Assembly: GCA_944388215.1 (NCBI GenBank)
Contig: CALXHT010000043.1
Coordinates: forward strand, 98,316-162,315
Direction: 5' to 3'
From: an uncultured Gemmiger sp.
Lineage (GTDB): Bacteria > Bacillota > Clostridia > Oscillospirales > Ruminococcaceae
Length of the DNA: 64,000 nucleotides
Part shown: piece by piece, positions 56,299 through 63,250 of the stretch
Numbering within the stretch: the stretch's first letter is position 1
Layout of the letters: the number at the start of each line of letters is the position of its first letter
The notes under the pieces: generated by a model
The model's input: only the letters and a program-made list of their open reading frames with translations
What the model was told of the DNA's origin: nothing
Databases searched by the model: none
Program-made: the position numbers and the translations under genes

Positions 56299-57523
56299 TT
56301 TCGTGTTCTTCTTCCCGTATGGTTTTTTTGGTCACAATCAGTTTGGCGAAGGGCTCCAGCAGCGCCCGCTCCTCCTGGGAGGGTGTGCGGCTGCGCGCCT
56401 GCAGCAGCAGCCACGCCAGCTCCTTGCCGATGGGCCGGCCATACACCCAGGCATTGAAACCGTCCTTGCAGACAGCCATCTTGGCGTTGGCAATGTCCCC
56501 GGTGTTGACCCCTTCATAGTGGCGCAGCACATTCTGCAGAGCCGCCTGACTGCCGAAAATCGTCTTGACCAGCTGGGCATAGGCCGCAATGAATTTGGGC
56601 GGCATGCAATCCGCTCCGCGGATCTCCACGTAGGTCTTCAGGCGGGCGTCAAAGAAGAACATGGACAGAACATGCTCCACTTCCTTTTTCAGCAGATGGC
56701 TGCCATAAATTTCCTGGGCACTCTTGCGTCCCACCGCCTTGGTGCGGTTGCCGCGCAGCGCCACAATCAGCGGCCGTGTCAGGATTGTCTCCGCGTACCG
56801 TTCAAATCCGAAATCCGCATCCATCAGATGGGGCGGCACACCGCACCGATCGCCGTCCACGTCCTGCCAGATCCTGGTGCGTACGCTATAGGCATTGTTG
56901 CGGTGTCCCTGGTATTCCACGGCGTTATCGCTCAACAGGGCAAAAAACGGTGTGAGCAGGCAAGCCGCCCGCATTTTTTGCACAAAGTCCCGTTCGCTGT
57001 AATAATCGACCGACAGCTGGGTGGAGGCCGTCGCCCGCATCATCTGGATGCCGCAGGACCCGGTATTTCTGAAATAGCGGTCCATGGCCTCGTAGCGCTG
57101 CTTGGGAATCAGCGGCAGATCCTCCGCCCGGCGGGTGGGATGGTAACTGACAGTCCAGGCGCGCAGTCCGCGGGCTGCCAGTGTCATGCTCAGCTGCAGG
57201 TAAAACTGGTTGTAGATATCCATGATTTTCAGCACATTGCCCTGTGGAATGATGCTGATCTCCACCTGGCAGGCTGGTTCCAGGGAAACGCCGTAGGTTT
57301 CCGTCGTATAGCCCATGTATTCCCCGTCAATCACGATGGACGTATCATAGGGCTGCTGCATCTGCCGCATGACGCTCTGAATCTCGTCAAAGGTCACCGG
57401 CTCCCCGCCCGGGTGGGTGACAAAATGCTCCACTTCCAGCCCCAGTGTGAGTTTTCCCTCCGGCTTGCATCCCTGCTGGAAATACTCCACCAGAACCTTT
57501 TTCTGTTCATCCAGTTTGGCCAT
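56291..57523 (-). CDS. GCS2-type glutamate-cysteine ligase homologue
   Basis: 410 aa. TLGLEVEHFV near residue 27, YGVSLEPACQVEIS near 98, ATASTQLSVDY near 163 and YVEIRGADCMPP near 280 are the acid and substrate residues expected in the glutamine-synthetase-like fold of plant/EgtA-type glutamate-cysteine ligases. It should form a gamma-glutamyl bond. It leads an operon with a permuted ATP-grasp ligase, so the pair could make a glutathione-like or other gamma-glutamyl product. A promoter with TATAAT lies about 50 bp upstream. Confidence 0.78.
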   Translation of the reverse strand: MAKLDEQKKVLVEYFQQGCKPEGKLTLGLEVEHFVTHPGGEPVTFDEIQSVMRQMQQPYDTSIVIDGEYMGYTTETYGVSLEPACQVEISIIPQGNVLKIMDIYNQFYLQLSMTLAARGLRAWTVSYHPTRRAEDLPLIPKQRYEAMDRYFRNTGSCGIQMMRATASTQLSVDYYSERDFVQKMRAACLLTPFFALLSDNAVEYQGHRNNAYSVRTRIWQDVDGDRCGVPPHLMDADFGFERYAETILTRPLIVALRGNRTKAVGRKSAQEIYGSHLLKKEVEHVLSMFFFDARLKTYVEIRGADCMPPKFIAAYAQLVKTIFGSQAALQNVLRHYEGVNTGDIANAKMAVCKDGFNAWVYGRPIGKELAWLLLQARSRTPSQEERALLEPFAKLIVTKKTIREEEHEND

Positions 57524-57572
57524 ACCCTCAAACTCCCGGTACTTGTCAAATTCCTACTATTTTGGTCCTCCT

Positions 57573-57601
57573 ATTATACCCCGAAACCCGTTATAAGGCA
57601 A
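57573..57601 (-). promoter_or_regulatory. Promoter for the ligase-DinB operon
   Basis: TTGCCT (57601-57596), 17-bp spacer, TATAAT (57578-57573). Confidence 0.78.
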
Positions 57602-57608
57602 CGGGGCA

Positions 57609-57642
57609 CAAAAAAGTTCCTGCCGAATACCGACAGGAACTG
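57609..57642 (-). terminator. Terminator after P1 peptidase gene
   Basis: Stem AGTTCCTG / CAGGAACT with an 11-base loop and TTTTTTG on the minus strand. It separates the P1 gene from the ligase operon. Confidence 0.88.
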
Positions 57643-57646
57643 CTTT

Positions 57647-58609
57647 TTATAAGTCCGAAGCCGCCGGGTAACCGTAGGCGCTCCTGGCAGCGCGCACGGC
57701 ACGGAGAATGGCTTCTGCCATGACCCGCGCCCCCAAGGCCCCCACCACGTCCTGATCGGCCTCCACATCTCCCAGCGAAACCGCATAGATGCTGTCACCG
57801 TCGGCCGTCGTGTGCACCGGGCGGATGGCCCGGGCATAGCCGTCCTGTGCCATACCCGCAATCTTGCACAGCCTGGTCTTGTCAAACTTTCCGTTGGTCA
57901 GAACCACACCCAGGGTGGTATTGCCCACAAATTTATTTTCCACCACTTCGATCTTCTGCACCAGGGCTTCCTCACTATCCCGGAAGGTATGGCCGTCCGC
58001 TTCCAGCAGTCCTGCCACTTTCTGCCCATTCTTCCAGTCAAACACATCGCCCAGGGCGTTCACCGCCACCAGAGCCCCCACCTTCAAGGGGCCTGCCTGC
58101 ACCGCGTAGCTGCCGATGCCCGATTTCATGCAATGGGCCATGCCCAGCGCTTTTCCCACCGTGGCCCCGGTGCCCGCGCCAAAATTGCCGTCCCGGTAAT
58201 TGCCTTTTTCCGCATTCCGGCAGGCTTCGTAGGCCATGGCAGCATCCGGGCGGGTATGGCAATCCGCCACCGTCAGGTCGAACAGACAGGACTGGCATAC
58301 CAGCGGTACCCGGGTAACCCCCACATCAAATCCGATGCCCCGCTCCTCCAGGTACCGCATGACGCCTCCGGCCGCATCCAGTCCGAAGGCACTGCCGCCG
58401 GAAAGCAGGATGGCGTGGATCACACCGGCGGCCGCCATGGGTTTGAGCAGTTCGCTCTCCCGGGAAGCAGGACCGCCACCGCGTACATCCAGCCCGGTGG
58501 GGGCTCCTTCCTTTCCCAGCAGCAACACCGTGCAGCCGGTTCCGGCACCGGCATTCTCCGCCTGCCCGATTTTCAGATTTTCAAAGTCGGTTATGGCAAT
58601 TTCTTTCAT
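57647..58609 (-). CDS. P1-family peptidase (DmpA/BapA type)
   Basis: 320 aa N-terminal-nucleophile hydrolase related to L-aminopeptidase D-Ala-esterase and beta-aminopeptidases. GGGPASRESELLKP, LSGGSAFGLDAAGGVMRYLEERG and GNTTLGVVLTN are family motifs; self-cleavage is expected before a Thr in NTTLG. ATG 58609 has AGGAG 6 bases upstream; an ATG one codon upstream is also possible. It follows the alkyltransferase-like gene by 37 bp. Confidence 0.88.
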   Translation of the reverse strand: MKEIAITDFENLKIGQAENAGAGTGCTVLLLGKEGAPTGLDVRGGGPASRESELLKPMAAAGVIHAILLSGGSAFGLDAAGGVMRYLEERGIGFDVGVTRVPLVCQSCLFDLTVADCHTRPDAAMAYEACRNAEKGNYRDGNFGAGTGATVGKALGMAHCMKSGIGSYAVQAGPLKVGALVAVNALGDVFDWKNGQKVAGLLEADGHTFRDSEEALVQKIEVVENKFVGNTTLGVVLTNGKFDKTRLCKIAGMAQDGYARAIRPVHTTADGDSIYAVSLGDVEADQDVVGALGARVMAEAILRAVRAARSAYGYPAASDL

Positions 58610-58646
58610 CATTTTCTCCTGTAAAGTGAGTATGCTTGTCAGTCGT

Positions 58647-59165
58647 TCATTGGGGGTCGTGGAGCGTGCGAAGGTCGATTCCTTCATATTGCAGAAGACG
58701 TTTTTTCAGCGCCAGCCCTCCGGCATACCCCACCAGATTGCCATGAGCGCCGATCACCCGGTGGCAAGGGATGATCAGCGAGATGGGATTGTGTCCCACA
58801 GCGCCGCCCACCGCCTGGGCCGACATTTTTCCGCCGCTTTCCACTGCCATTTCCCGGGCAATCTGCCCGTAGGTTTCCAGTTTTCCGTAAGGGATGCGGC
58901 ATAACCTCTGCCAGACCCTGCGCCGGAACTCGCTGCCCCGGGGGTCCAGCGGGATTTCCTGGGGCGTGGGACGCCTCCCACAGAAATAACGATCCAGCCA
59001 CGCGCGCCCCTGCCGAAGAATCGGCGCATTTTCCCGTTGTTCTGCCTGTTTCAGCAATGTGTGATCCGCATGCTGTCCGGGCAGCCACAGTCCCATGAGC
59101 GCGTCTTCAGAGGCCAGCAGCAGAATGCCGCCCAACGGTGAATCGTAGTGCATGCGATACAACAT
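58647..59165 (-). CDS. ogt: Methylated-DNA-protein cysteine methyltransferase
   Basis: Direct reversal of O6-alkylguanine: the alkyl group moves to C134 in IIPCHRVIG. 172 aa, with the helix-turn-helix LCRIPYGKLETYGQIA before it and VGYAGGLALKKRLLQYEG after it. The ATG at 59165 has AGGAGG 7 bases upstream. The open frame extends 32 codons up without support. Confidence 0.94.
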   Translation of the reverse strand: MLYRMHYDSPLGGILLLASEDALMGLWLPGQHADHTLLKQAEQRENAPILRQGRAWLDRYFCGRRPTPQEIPLDPRGSEFRRRVWQRLCRIPYGKLETYGQIAREMAVESGGKMSAQAVGGAVGHNPISLIIPCHRVIGAHGNLVGYAGGLALKKRLLQYEGIDLRTLHDPQ

Positions 59166-59197
59166 ATCGGGACCTCCTCTGTCCATCTCCTGCCTGT

Positions 59198-59206
59198 ATT
59201 GTAGCA
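59198..59206 (-). promoter_or_regulatory. Extended -10 promoter candidate for ogt
   Basis: TGCTACAAT on the minus strand, an extended -10 element about 35 bp before ogt. There is no clear -35 box. Confidence 0.45.
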
Positions 59207-59253
59207 GATTCCCCTGCGAGATTCCACCCTGAAAGATCATTTGAATGCATTCT

Positions 59254-60477
59254 TCAGACAAGATTCCAAAAGATTTTCCAGGAGCGGAAGGCTGTGACCA
59301 GTACCGCAGCCCCCGTCATCCCCAATACGCACCAGGCCGGAAGCCGTTCCCATCCCCATCCGTACAGCATCTGCCCCAGCGGCTGTGCGCACTGGGCGAT
59401 GGTCATCACGAAGGCCATCACCTTGCCGGTCAATTCTGAGGGTGTGCGCTGCTGGATGGCACAGAGGCCCAGCACCGAAAAGACGCTGCCCCCGAGGGAA
59501 GCCGCTGCCATCCCCGCCACCAGCACAAAATAACATACCACGGCCTGCCCGCGGACAGCGAAAGCCGCCGCCGACGGCAGCAGAGCGCCTCCAAAAAGTA
59601 TCAGCAACCACGGCATTCTCCTCGGAGGAAGATGGGCAGCCAGCAATGTAACCAGTACCCCGCCCAGAACGGACGCCAGCCCCAGCGCACTTTCCGCCGC
59701 CCCGTACCATGCCGCCGAAAGGCCCAGGTCTGTCCGGACCAGATACGGCAGTCCCACCGTGATGCTTCCCGATGCAAAGAAGTTGATCCCCGCAGCCAGA
59801 AGCAAAAGCTGCAGCACTACGGGTTGTTCCCGCCTTAAAAAGTGCACGCTCTGCCGCAGGTCACTGCGCAGGATCTGAAAAGGAGGCTGCCCGGATTTTT
59901 GCAGCACGGCAGGCAGATGAATCCAGCACTCCAGAAAGGCTGTCAGCAAAAAGCAGATGCTGACCGCCCGCATGACCGCCTCGATTCCCCACGCCGTATA
60001 CGCAAGGCTTCCCGCAAAGGGTGTTGCCATACCGGCCACCGATTGGATTTGATTGACCAGCGCATTGGCGCGCAGCAGATTATCCCCATGGTGCAGCTGG
60101 GGCACGCAGGCCTGCACGGTGGGCGATTCAAAGGCGCCCAGAATTCCCAGCACGATCTGCAGGCCCGCGATGGCTGCCACTCCGCCCCCCGCCTGCAGAA
60201 AACAGATGCAGAGGAAAATTGCAACTGCCGAAAGGGCATCCAACCCGGCCATCAGCCAGCGGCGATTCACCCGATCCGCCAGGATGCCGCCCAATGGCGA
60301 GAGCAGTATGGTGGGCACTACGGCAACAGCCAGGACCGCGCCAAAAATTTCAGCCGACCCCGTCAGTTCCAACACGTACATGGACAGTGCGAATTTCAAG
60401 GTGTAATTGCCGATGAGGGAAAACATCTGCCCCAGCAGCAGCAAGGTAAAACTGCGGGTAAATAAGTTCTGCTTCAT
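59254..60477 (-). CDS. MFS efflux transporter (TetR-controlled)
   Basis: 407 aa, 12 predicted membrane helices. LSPLGGILADRVNRRWLM is the MFS motif A loop between helices 2 and 3. Similar proteins are macrolide or other drug exporters, but the substrate is not readable. The ATG at 60477 has GGAGG 7-8 bases upstream. Two operator-bearing promoter regions precede it, and a TetR gene lies upstream on the same strand. Confidence 0.85.
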   Translation of the reverse strand: MKQNLFTRSFTLLLLGQMFSLIGNYTLKFALSMYVLELTGSAEIFGAVLAVAVVPTILLSPLGGILADRVNRRWLMAGLDALSAVAIFLCICFLQAGGGVAAIAGLQIVLGILGAFESPTVQACVPQLHHGDNLLRANALVNQIQSVAGMATPFAGSLAYTAWGIEAVMRAVSICFLLTAFLECWIHLPAVLQKSGQPPFQILRSDLRQSVHFLRREQPVVLQLLLLAAGINFFASGSITVGLPYLVRTDLGLSAAWYGAAESALGLASVLGGVLVTLLAAHLPPRRMPWLLILFGGALLPSAAAFAVRGQAVVCYFVLVAGMAAASLGGSVFSVLGLCAIQQRTPSELTGKVMAFVMTIAQCAQPLGQMLYGWGWERLPAWCVLGMTGAAVLVTAFRSWKIFWNLV

Positions 60478-60497
60478 TTCTGCTCCTCCATTCGCGA

Positions 60498-60518
60498 ATA
60501 CATACCAGTAGTATGTAT
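60498..60518. promoter_or_regulatory. TetR operator 1 (MFS promoter)
   Basis: ATACATAC-N5-GTATGTAT, a perfect palindrome with 8-bp arms. It covers the -10 (TATGTA, 60504-60499) of a promoter whose -35 is TTTATC (60527-60522), 17 bp apart. Confidence 0.8.
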
Positions 60519-60527
60519 TCAGATAAA
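60499..60527 (-). promoter_or_regulatory. Proximal promoter for MFS gene
   Basis: TTTATC (60527-60522), 17-bp spacer, TATGTA (60504-60499). The spacer and -10 are filled by operator 1. The leader would be only about 15 nt. Confidence 0.55.
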
Positions 60528-60550
60528 AAAGTAGGCGGGTACGTCCCGCC
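60525..60550 (-). terminator. Terminator-like hairpin between the two MFS operators
   Basis: Stem GGCGGG / CCCGCC with loop ACGTA, then TACTTTTTT on the minus strand, between operators 2 and 1. Confidence 0.6.
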
Positions 60551-60554
60551 ACAT

Positions 60555-60575
60555 ATACATACCAGGAGAATGTAT
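60555..60575. promoter_or_regulatory. TetR operator 2
   Basis: ATACAT-N9-ATGTAT, identical to operator 1 in 19 of 21 positions. It lies in the spacer and -10 of a second promoter copy. Confidence 0.8.
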
Positions 60576-60584
60576 ATAGGTAAA
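60556..60584 (-). promoter_or_regulatory. Distal promoter copy upstream of MFS gene
   Basis: TTTACC (60584-60579), 17-bp spacer, TATGTA (60561-60556), the same geometry as the proximal promoter. Confidence 0.5.
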
Positions 60585-60604
60585 ATAAAATTGCCCGCAG
60601 GCAA
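60582..60604 (-). terminator. Short terminator after tetR
   Basis: Stem TTGCC / GGCAA with a 4-base loop, then TTTTATTTTA on the minus strand, right after the tetR stop. Confidence 0.7.
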
Positions 60605-60606
60605 CT

Positions 60607-61263
60607 TTATTGTTTTTTTTGCTGCGCCTCTATTCTGGTAAAATAGGGCGCCAGTTTTTCCAGAAGTGCCTCGTCCACCAGCGGCACCCCCATCCGTTCC
60701 AGCAACAACCCGATAAACCGGAATTTTCGCATCATCTCTTCGGCGGTAGCCGGATACAGACTGGGTACCATCCAAAGCCCTGTCAAAAGCAGAATCACTT
60801 CAGACAGTTCCTTGGGATATTCCGTGTGAATGGACCCGTCGCGGATCCCCTCCTCCAGGAACCGCCGAAGATACGGTGCGATCTCTTGCTGGTTGTCCCG
60901 AATCATGCTGGCTAGGAAACGGGGATTTTCCAGAATCGGCATACTCTGCACCGTCATCTCCATGCGGGCATCATCACTCTGGTTCATCAGAATGGAAGCG
61001 CGGAGCTTTTCCAACCCATTCAGGTCTTTGCGGGCTGCAGCTTCCGCAAACGGATTGTTCCGCACAAACATCCGATCGCCCACCGCCTCCATAATGTCTT
61101 CTTTGGATTTGAAGTGGTGGTAAACCGCCCCTTTTGTCAGATCGCCCAGCGCATCCACGATATCCTGAATGGTGGTATTGTCATATCCCTTTTCGAGGAA
61201 CAGACGCTCCGCCGCCTGCAGGATCCGCTCTTCCGTGATTTCAGGATACTTGTTGCGCGCCAT
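60607..61263 (-). CDS. TetR/AcrR-family repressor
   Basis: 218 aa. N-terminal helix-turn-helix at about residues 29-55 (TTIQDIVDALGDLTKGAVYHHF), then a ligand-binding domain with no similarity that names the ligand. The ATG at 61263 has GGGAGG 8 bases upstream. Three nearly identical palindromes at its own promoter and in front of the MFS gene suggest that it represses both. Confidence 0.9.
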   Translation of the reverse strand: MARNKYPEITEERILQAAERLFLEKGYDNTTIQDIVDALGDLTKGAVYHHFKSKEDIMEAVGDRMFVRNNPFAEAAARKDLNGLEKLRASILMNQSDDARMEMTVQSMPILENPRFLASMIRDNQQEIAPYLRRFLEEGIRDGSIHTEYPKELSEVILLLTGLWMVPSLYPATAEEMMRKFRFIGLLLERMGVPLVDEALLEKLAPYFTRIEAQQKKQ

Positions 61264-61277
61264 CGGACCAGCCTCCC

Positions 61278-61298
61278 ATACATTCTCTTGGTATGTAT
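61278..61298. promoter_or_regulatory. TetR operator 3 (tetR promoter)
   Basis: On the minus strand ATACAT-N9-ATGTAT, differing from operator 2 at one position. It begins directly after the tetR -10, covering the start site. Confidence 0.8.
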
Positions 61299-61327
61299 AA
61301 TGTACCACGCTTTCCCATCGCCGTCAA
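61299..61327 (-). promoter_or_regulatory. Promoter for tetR
   Basis: TTGACG (61327-61322), 17-bp spacer, TACATT (61304-61299), with operator 3 adjoining. Confidence 0.65.
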
Positions 61328-61366
61328 GTGCCCGCAGCAGCTTAAAGTAAGAGCCGCAGCACCAAC

Positions 61367-61801
61367 TCATTCCCCCTGGGCCAGTGTGGTTTCCTCCGCC
61401 AATAACAGCAAATTCCGAAACGTCGCCCGTTCTTCCTCTGTCATGCGCTGCGTCATCCGTTGAAAGCAGCGATCCACTTCTTCTTTGATTACGGGATAGG
61501 CCGCCCAGGACTTCTGCGTTGGGCAGATATCATAAGTCCGCTTGTCCCTGGCGTTGGTATGGCGCTCCAGGAACCCTGTTTCCAACAATTTATTGACCGT
61601 CTTGGCAATTACGCTTTTATCCAGCGAAAGACGCTTGGTGATCTCGTCCTGTGTCAACGTTTGGAAATCACAGACGATGAGAATGACCAACGCCTGTGCG
61701 GCGGTGAGATCATATTGTGCACAGCTGTTGCTGAGCCAGATGTGTGATTTACGGTAGAGAATGGAAATGGATTTGAATGGACTGTTCATCGTATACGGCA
61801 T
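61367..61801 (-). CDS. MarR-family transcriptional regulator
   Basis: 144 aa winged-helix regulator: TLTQDEITKRLSLDKSVIAKTV is the DNA-recognition region (residues 48-69) and LETGFLERHTNARDKRTYDICPT holds the wing with the family's D-x-R. The ATG at 61801 has AAGGGG 8 bases upstream. It is divergent from a truncated MFS gene, with palindromes between them. Confidence 0.9.
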   Translation of the reverse strand: MPYTMNSPFKSISILYRKSHIWLSNSCAQYDLTAAQALVILIVCDFQTLTQDEITKRLSLDKSVIAKTVNKLLETGFLERHTNARDKRTYDICPTQKSWAAYPVIKEEVDRCFQRMTQRMTEEERATFRNLLLLAEETTLAQGE

Positions 61802-61824
61802 AACCCTGTCCCCTTTCTATCCGC

Positions 61825-61852
61825 ATTATAGTCTTTTTTGGTGCAATTGCAA
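61825..61852 (-). promoter_or_regulatory. Promoter for marR
   Basis: TTGCAA (61852-61847), 16-bp spacer, TATAAT (61830-61825). The -35 lies within the palindrome at 61840-61854. Confidence 0.7.
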
Positions 61853-61854
61853 CC
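61840..61854. promoter_or_regulatory. MarR operator candidate A
   Basis: GGT-GCAATTGC-AACC, an imperfect palindrome sharing the core GCAATTGC with site B, on the marR -35. Confidence 0.65.
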
Positions 61855-61859
61855 AGATA

Positions 61860-61888
61860 TTGACGCAAGGCAGATTCCGTGCTATTGT
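61860..61888 (+). promoter_or_regulatory. Promoter for truncated MFS gene
   Basis: TTGACG (61860-61865), 17-bp spacer, TATTGT (61883-61888). Confidence 0.6.
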
Positions 61889-61890
61889 AA

Positions 61891-61914
61891 ATATAGTGGC
61901 AATTGCCACTATAT
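61891..61914. promoter_or_regulatory. MarR operator candidate B
   Basis: Perfect 24-bp palindrome, half-site ATATAGTGGCAA joined to its exact complement, immediately 3' of the MFS -10 box. Confidence 0.75.
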
Positions 61915-62556
61915 TTTATATTTTACACAAAAAAGGAGTTTGCTTTTTATGGGAAAACCCGAAAAAATTTGGAACCGAAGATTCATTCTTCTCTTCATCA
62001 CCAACCTTTTGGTACTGGCAGCGTTCTACGCCTCCATTCCCATCATTCCTATCTACTGCCAGGAGATTGGAATCACCGGTTCCCGTGTTGGTATCGTTCT
62101 GACCGCCATGTCTGTGGCCACCATTCTCTTCCGTCCGGTTGCCGGATATCTGCTGGATAATTTTAACCGGTACCGTGTATATCTGCTGTTCCTTGCCCTG
62201 TTCTGCCTGTCCTTTCCGGCCTTCATCGCCTTCCCTATTTTCGCAGCACTGATTGTGATTCGTTTGTATATGGGTGCCGTCTATTCCGTATGCGGTTCCG
62301 CCACCATGACGTTGGCCGGCGATGTGCTGCCCACAACCAAGATCACGGAAGGTATCAGCCGATTCGCCTTTACCGTTTCCATCGGCATGGCTGTTGGTCC
62401 CTACGTCGGTCTGCAAGTCCAAAGCCATATACCTTCCTTTCCTTGTTGTGTTCTGCGGAAAAATCTTATATCTCATAAATGCCTCCCTACTTTTGCCCGT
62501 CACCTTGCCGAAGTCAGAATCCAGAACTGTGTCGGTTGCTTTTTATTCATCAGAGC

Positions 62557-62572
62557 TAAGCTGATTTGCTTA
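62557..62572. promoter_or_regulatory. XRE operator candidate 1
   Basis: TAAGC-N6-GCTTA palindrome, extended by C and G to 6-bp arms. Confidence 0.6.
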
Positions 62573-62589
62573 GTCTATTTTCATTATAC

Positions 62590-62605
62590 TAAGCATAATA
62601 GCTTA
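62590..62605. promoter_or_regulatory. XRE operator candidate 2
   Basis: TAAGC-N6-GCTTA palindrome, perfect arms. Confidence 0.6.
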
Positions 62606-62655
62606 TGTCAATTCGAAGGCGCGAAATAAATTAAATAAAATTGTTTAGTATCCTC

Positions 62656-62684
62656 TTGACTTTTCTAAGCAAATATGCTATGTT
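62656..62684 (+). promoter_or_regulatory. Promoter for XRE gene
   Basis: TTGACT (62656-62661), 17-bp spacer, TATGTT (62679-62684). The spacer holds operator candidate 3. Confidence 0.7.
62666..62681. promoter_or_regulatory. XRE operator candidate 3
   Basis: TAAGC-N6-GCTAT, the same half-site with one changed base, between -35 and -10 of the XRE promoter. Confidence 0.55.
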
Positions 62685-62719
62685 TCTGATAGAACAAACA
62701 ATAGATAGGAGCTGGACGT

Positions 62720-63235
62720 ATGGCCATCGGTGAACGAATCCACTTTTTTCGTCTCCTTAGAGGGATGACTCAGAAATATCTCGGTATAGCACTGGGTTTC
62801 CCGGAGAAGTCTGCCGATGTGCGTCTGGCTCAGTACGAAACTGGATCAAGAACCCCTAAAGCAGATCTGACTGCTGCCCTGGCAGAGGTACTGGACGTTT
62901 CTCCGCACGCACTTTCTGTCCCGGATATAGACTCCTATGTTGGCCTCATGCACACCCTGTTTACCCTGGAGGATAACTACGGGCTCAAGATCAGCAAGAT
63001 AGGTGGAGAAGTCTGCTTGACGGTTGATGTGAGGAAGAACAAAGACGCCGCTCGGCTGCACGAGATGCTGTGCAGCTGGCGGGAGCAGGCTGCCAAGCTT
63101 GAGGCTGGCGATATTTCCAAAGAGGATTACGACAAGTGGCGATACCACTATCCCAAATATGATAATGCAAATACGTCAGTTTCTCCTATCGCCCAAGCTT
63201 TAAGTGACACTTTATTGAATGATCTAAAGAGTTAA
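62720..63235 (+). CDS. XRE-family regulator of a mobile element
   Basis: 171 aa. The N-terminal helix-turn-helix spans about residues 5-65 (FFRLLRGMTQKYLGIALGF and YETGSRTPKADLTAALAEVL). The C-terminal part (DAARLHEMLCSWREQAAKLEAGDISKEDYDKWRY, shown in family members) is a conserved helical region. Closely similar proteins are frequent on Firmicute integrative and plasmid elements (from memory, not searched). GGAG lies 9 bases before the ATG. Its repeats upstream imply self-regulation. Confidence 0.85.
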   Translation: MAIGERIHFFRLLRGMTQKYLGIALGFPEKSADVRLAQYETGSRTPKADLTAALAEVLDVSPHALSVPDIDSYVGLMHTLFTLEDNYGLKISKIGGEVCLTVDVRKNKDAARLHEMLCSWREQAAKLEAGDISKEDYDKWRYHYPKYDNANTSVSPIAQALSDTLLNDLKS

Positions 63236-63250
63236 CAATAGGTGAATGGT

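Larger units (their letters stand above)
61949..62629 (+). pseudogene. Truncated MFS transporter, marR-linked
   Basis: From the ATG at 61949 (AAGGAG upstream) about 156 codons read as the first five helices of an MFS exporter, including FRPVAGYLLDNFNRYRVYL (motif A) and GISRFAFTVSIGMAVGPYVG. After about 62,416 the similarity stops; the frame runs 70 more codons of unrelated, Cys-rich sequence to a stop at 62629. A normal MFS protein has about 400 residues, so this is a broken gene. A hydrophobic stretch in another frame (62,430-62,500) might be a decayed continuation. Confidence 0.8.
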
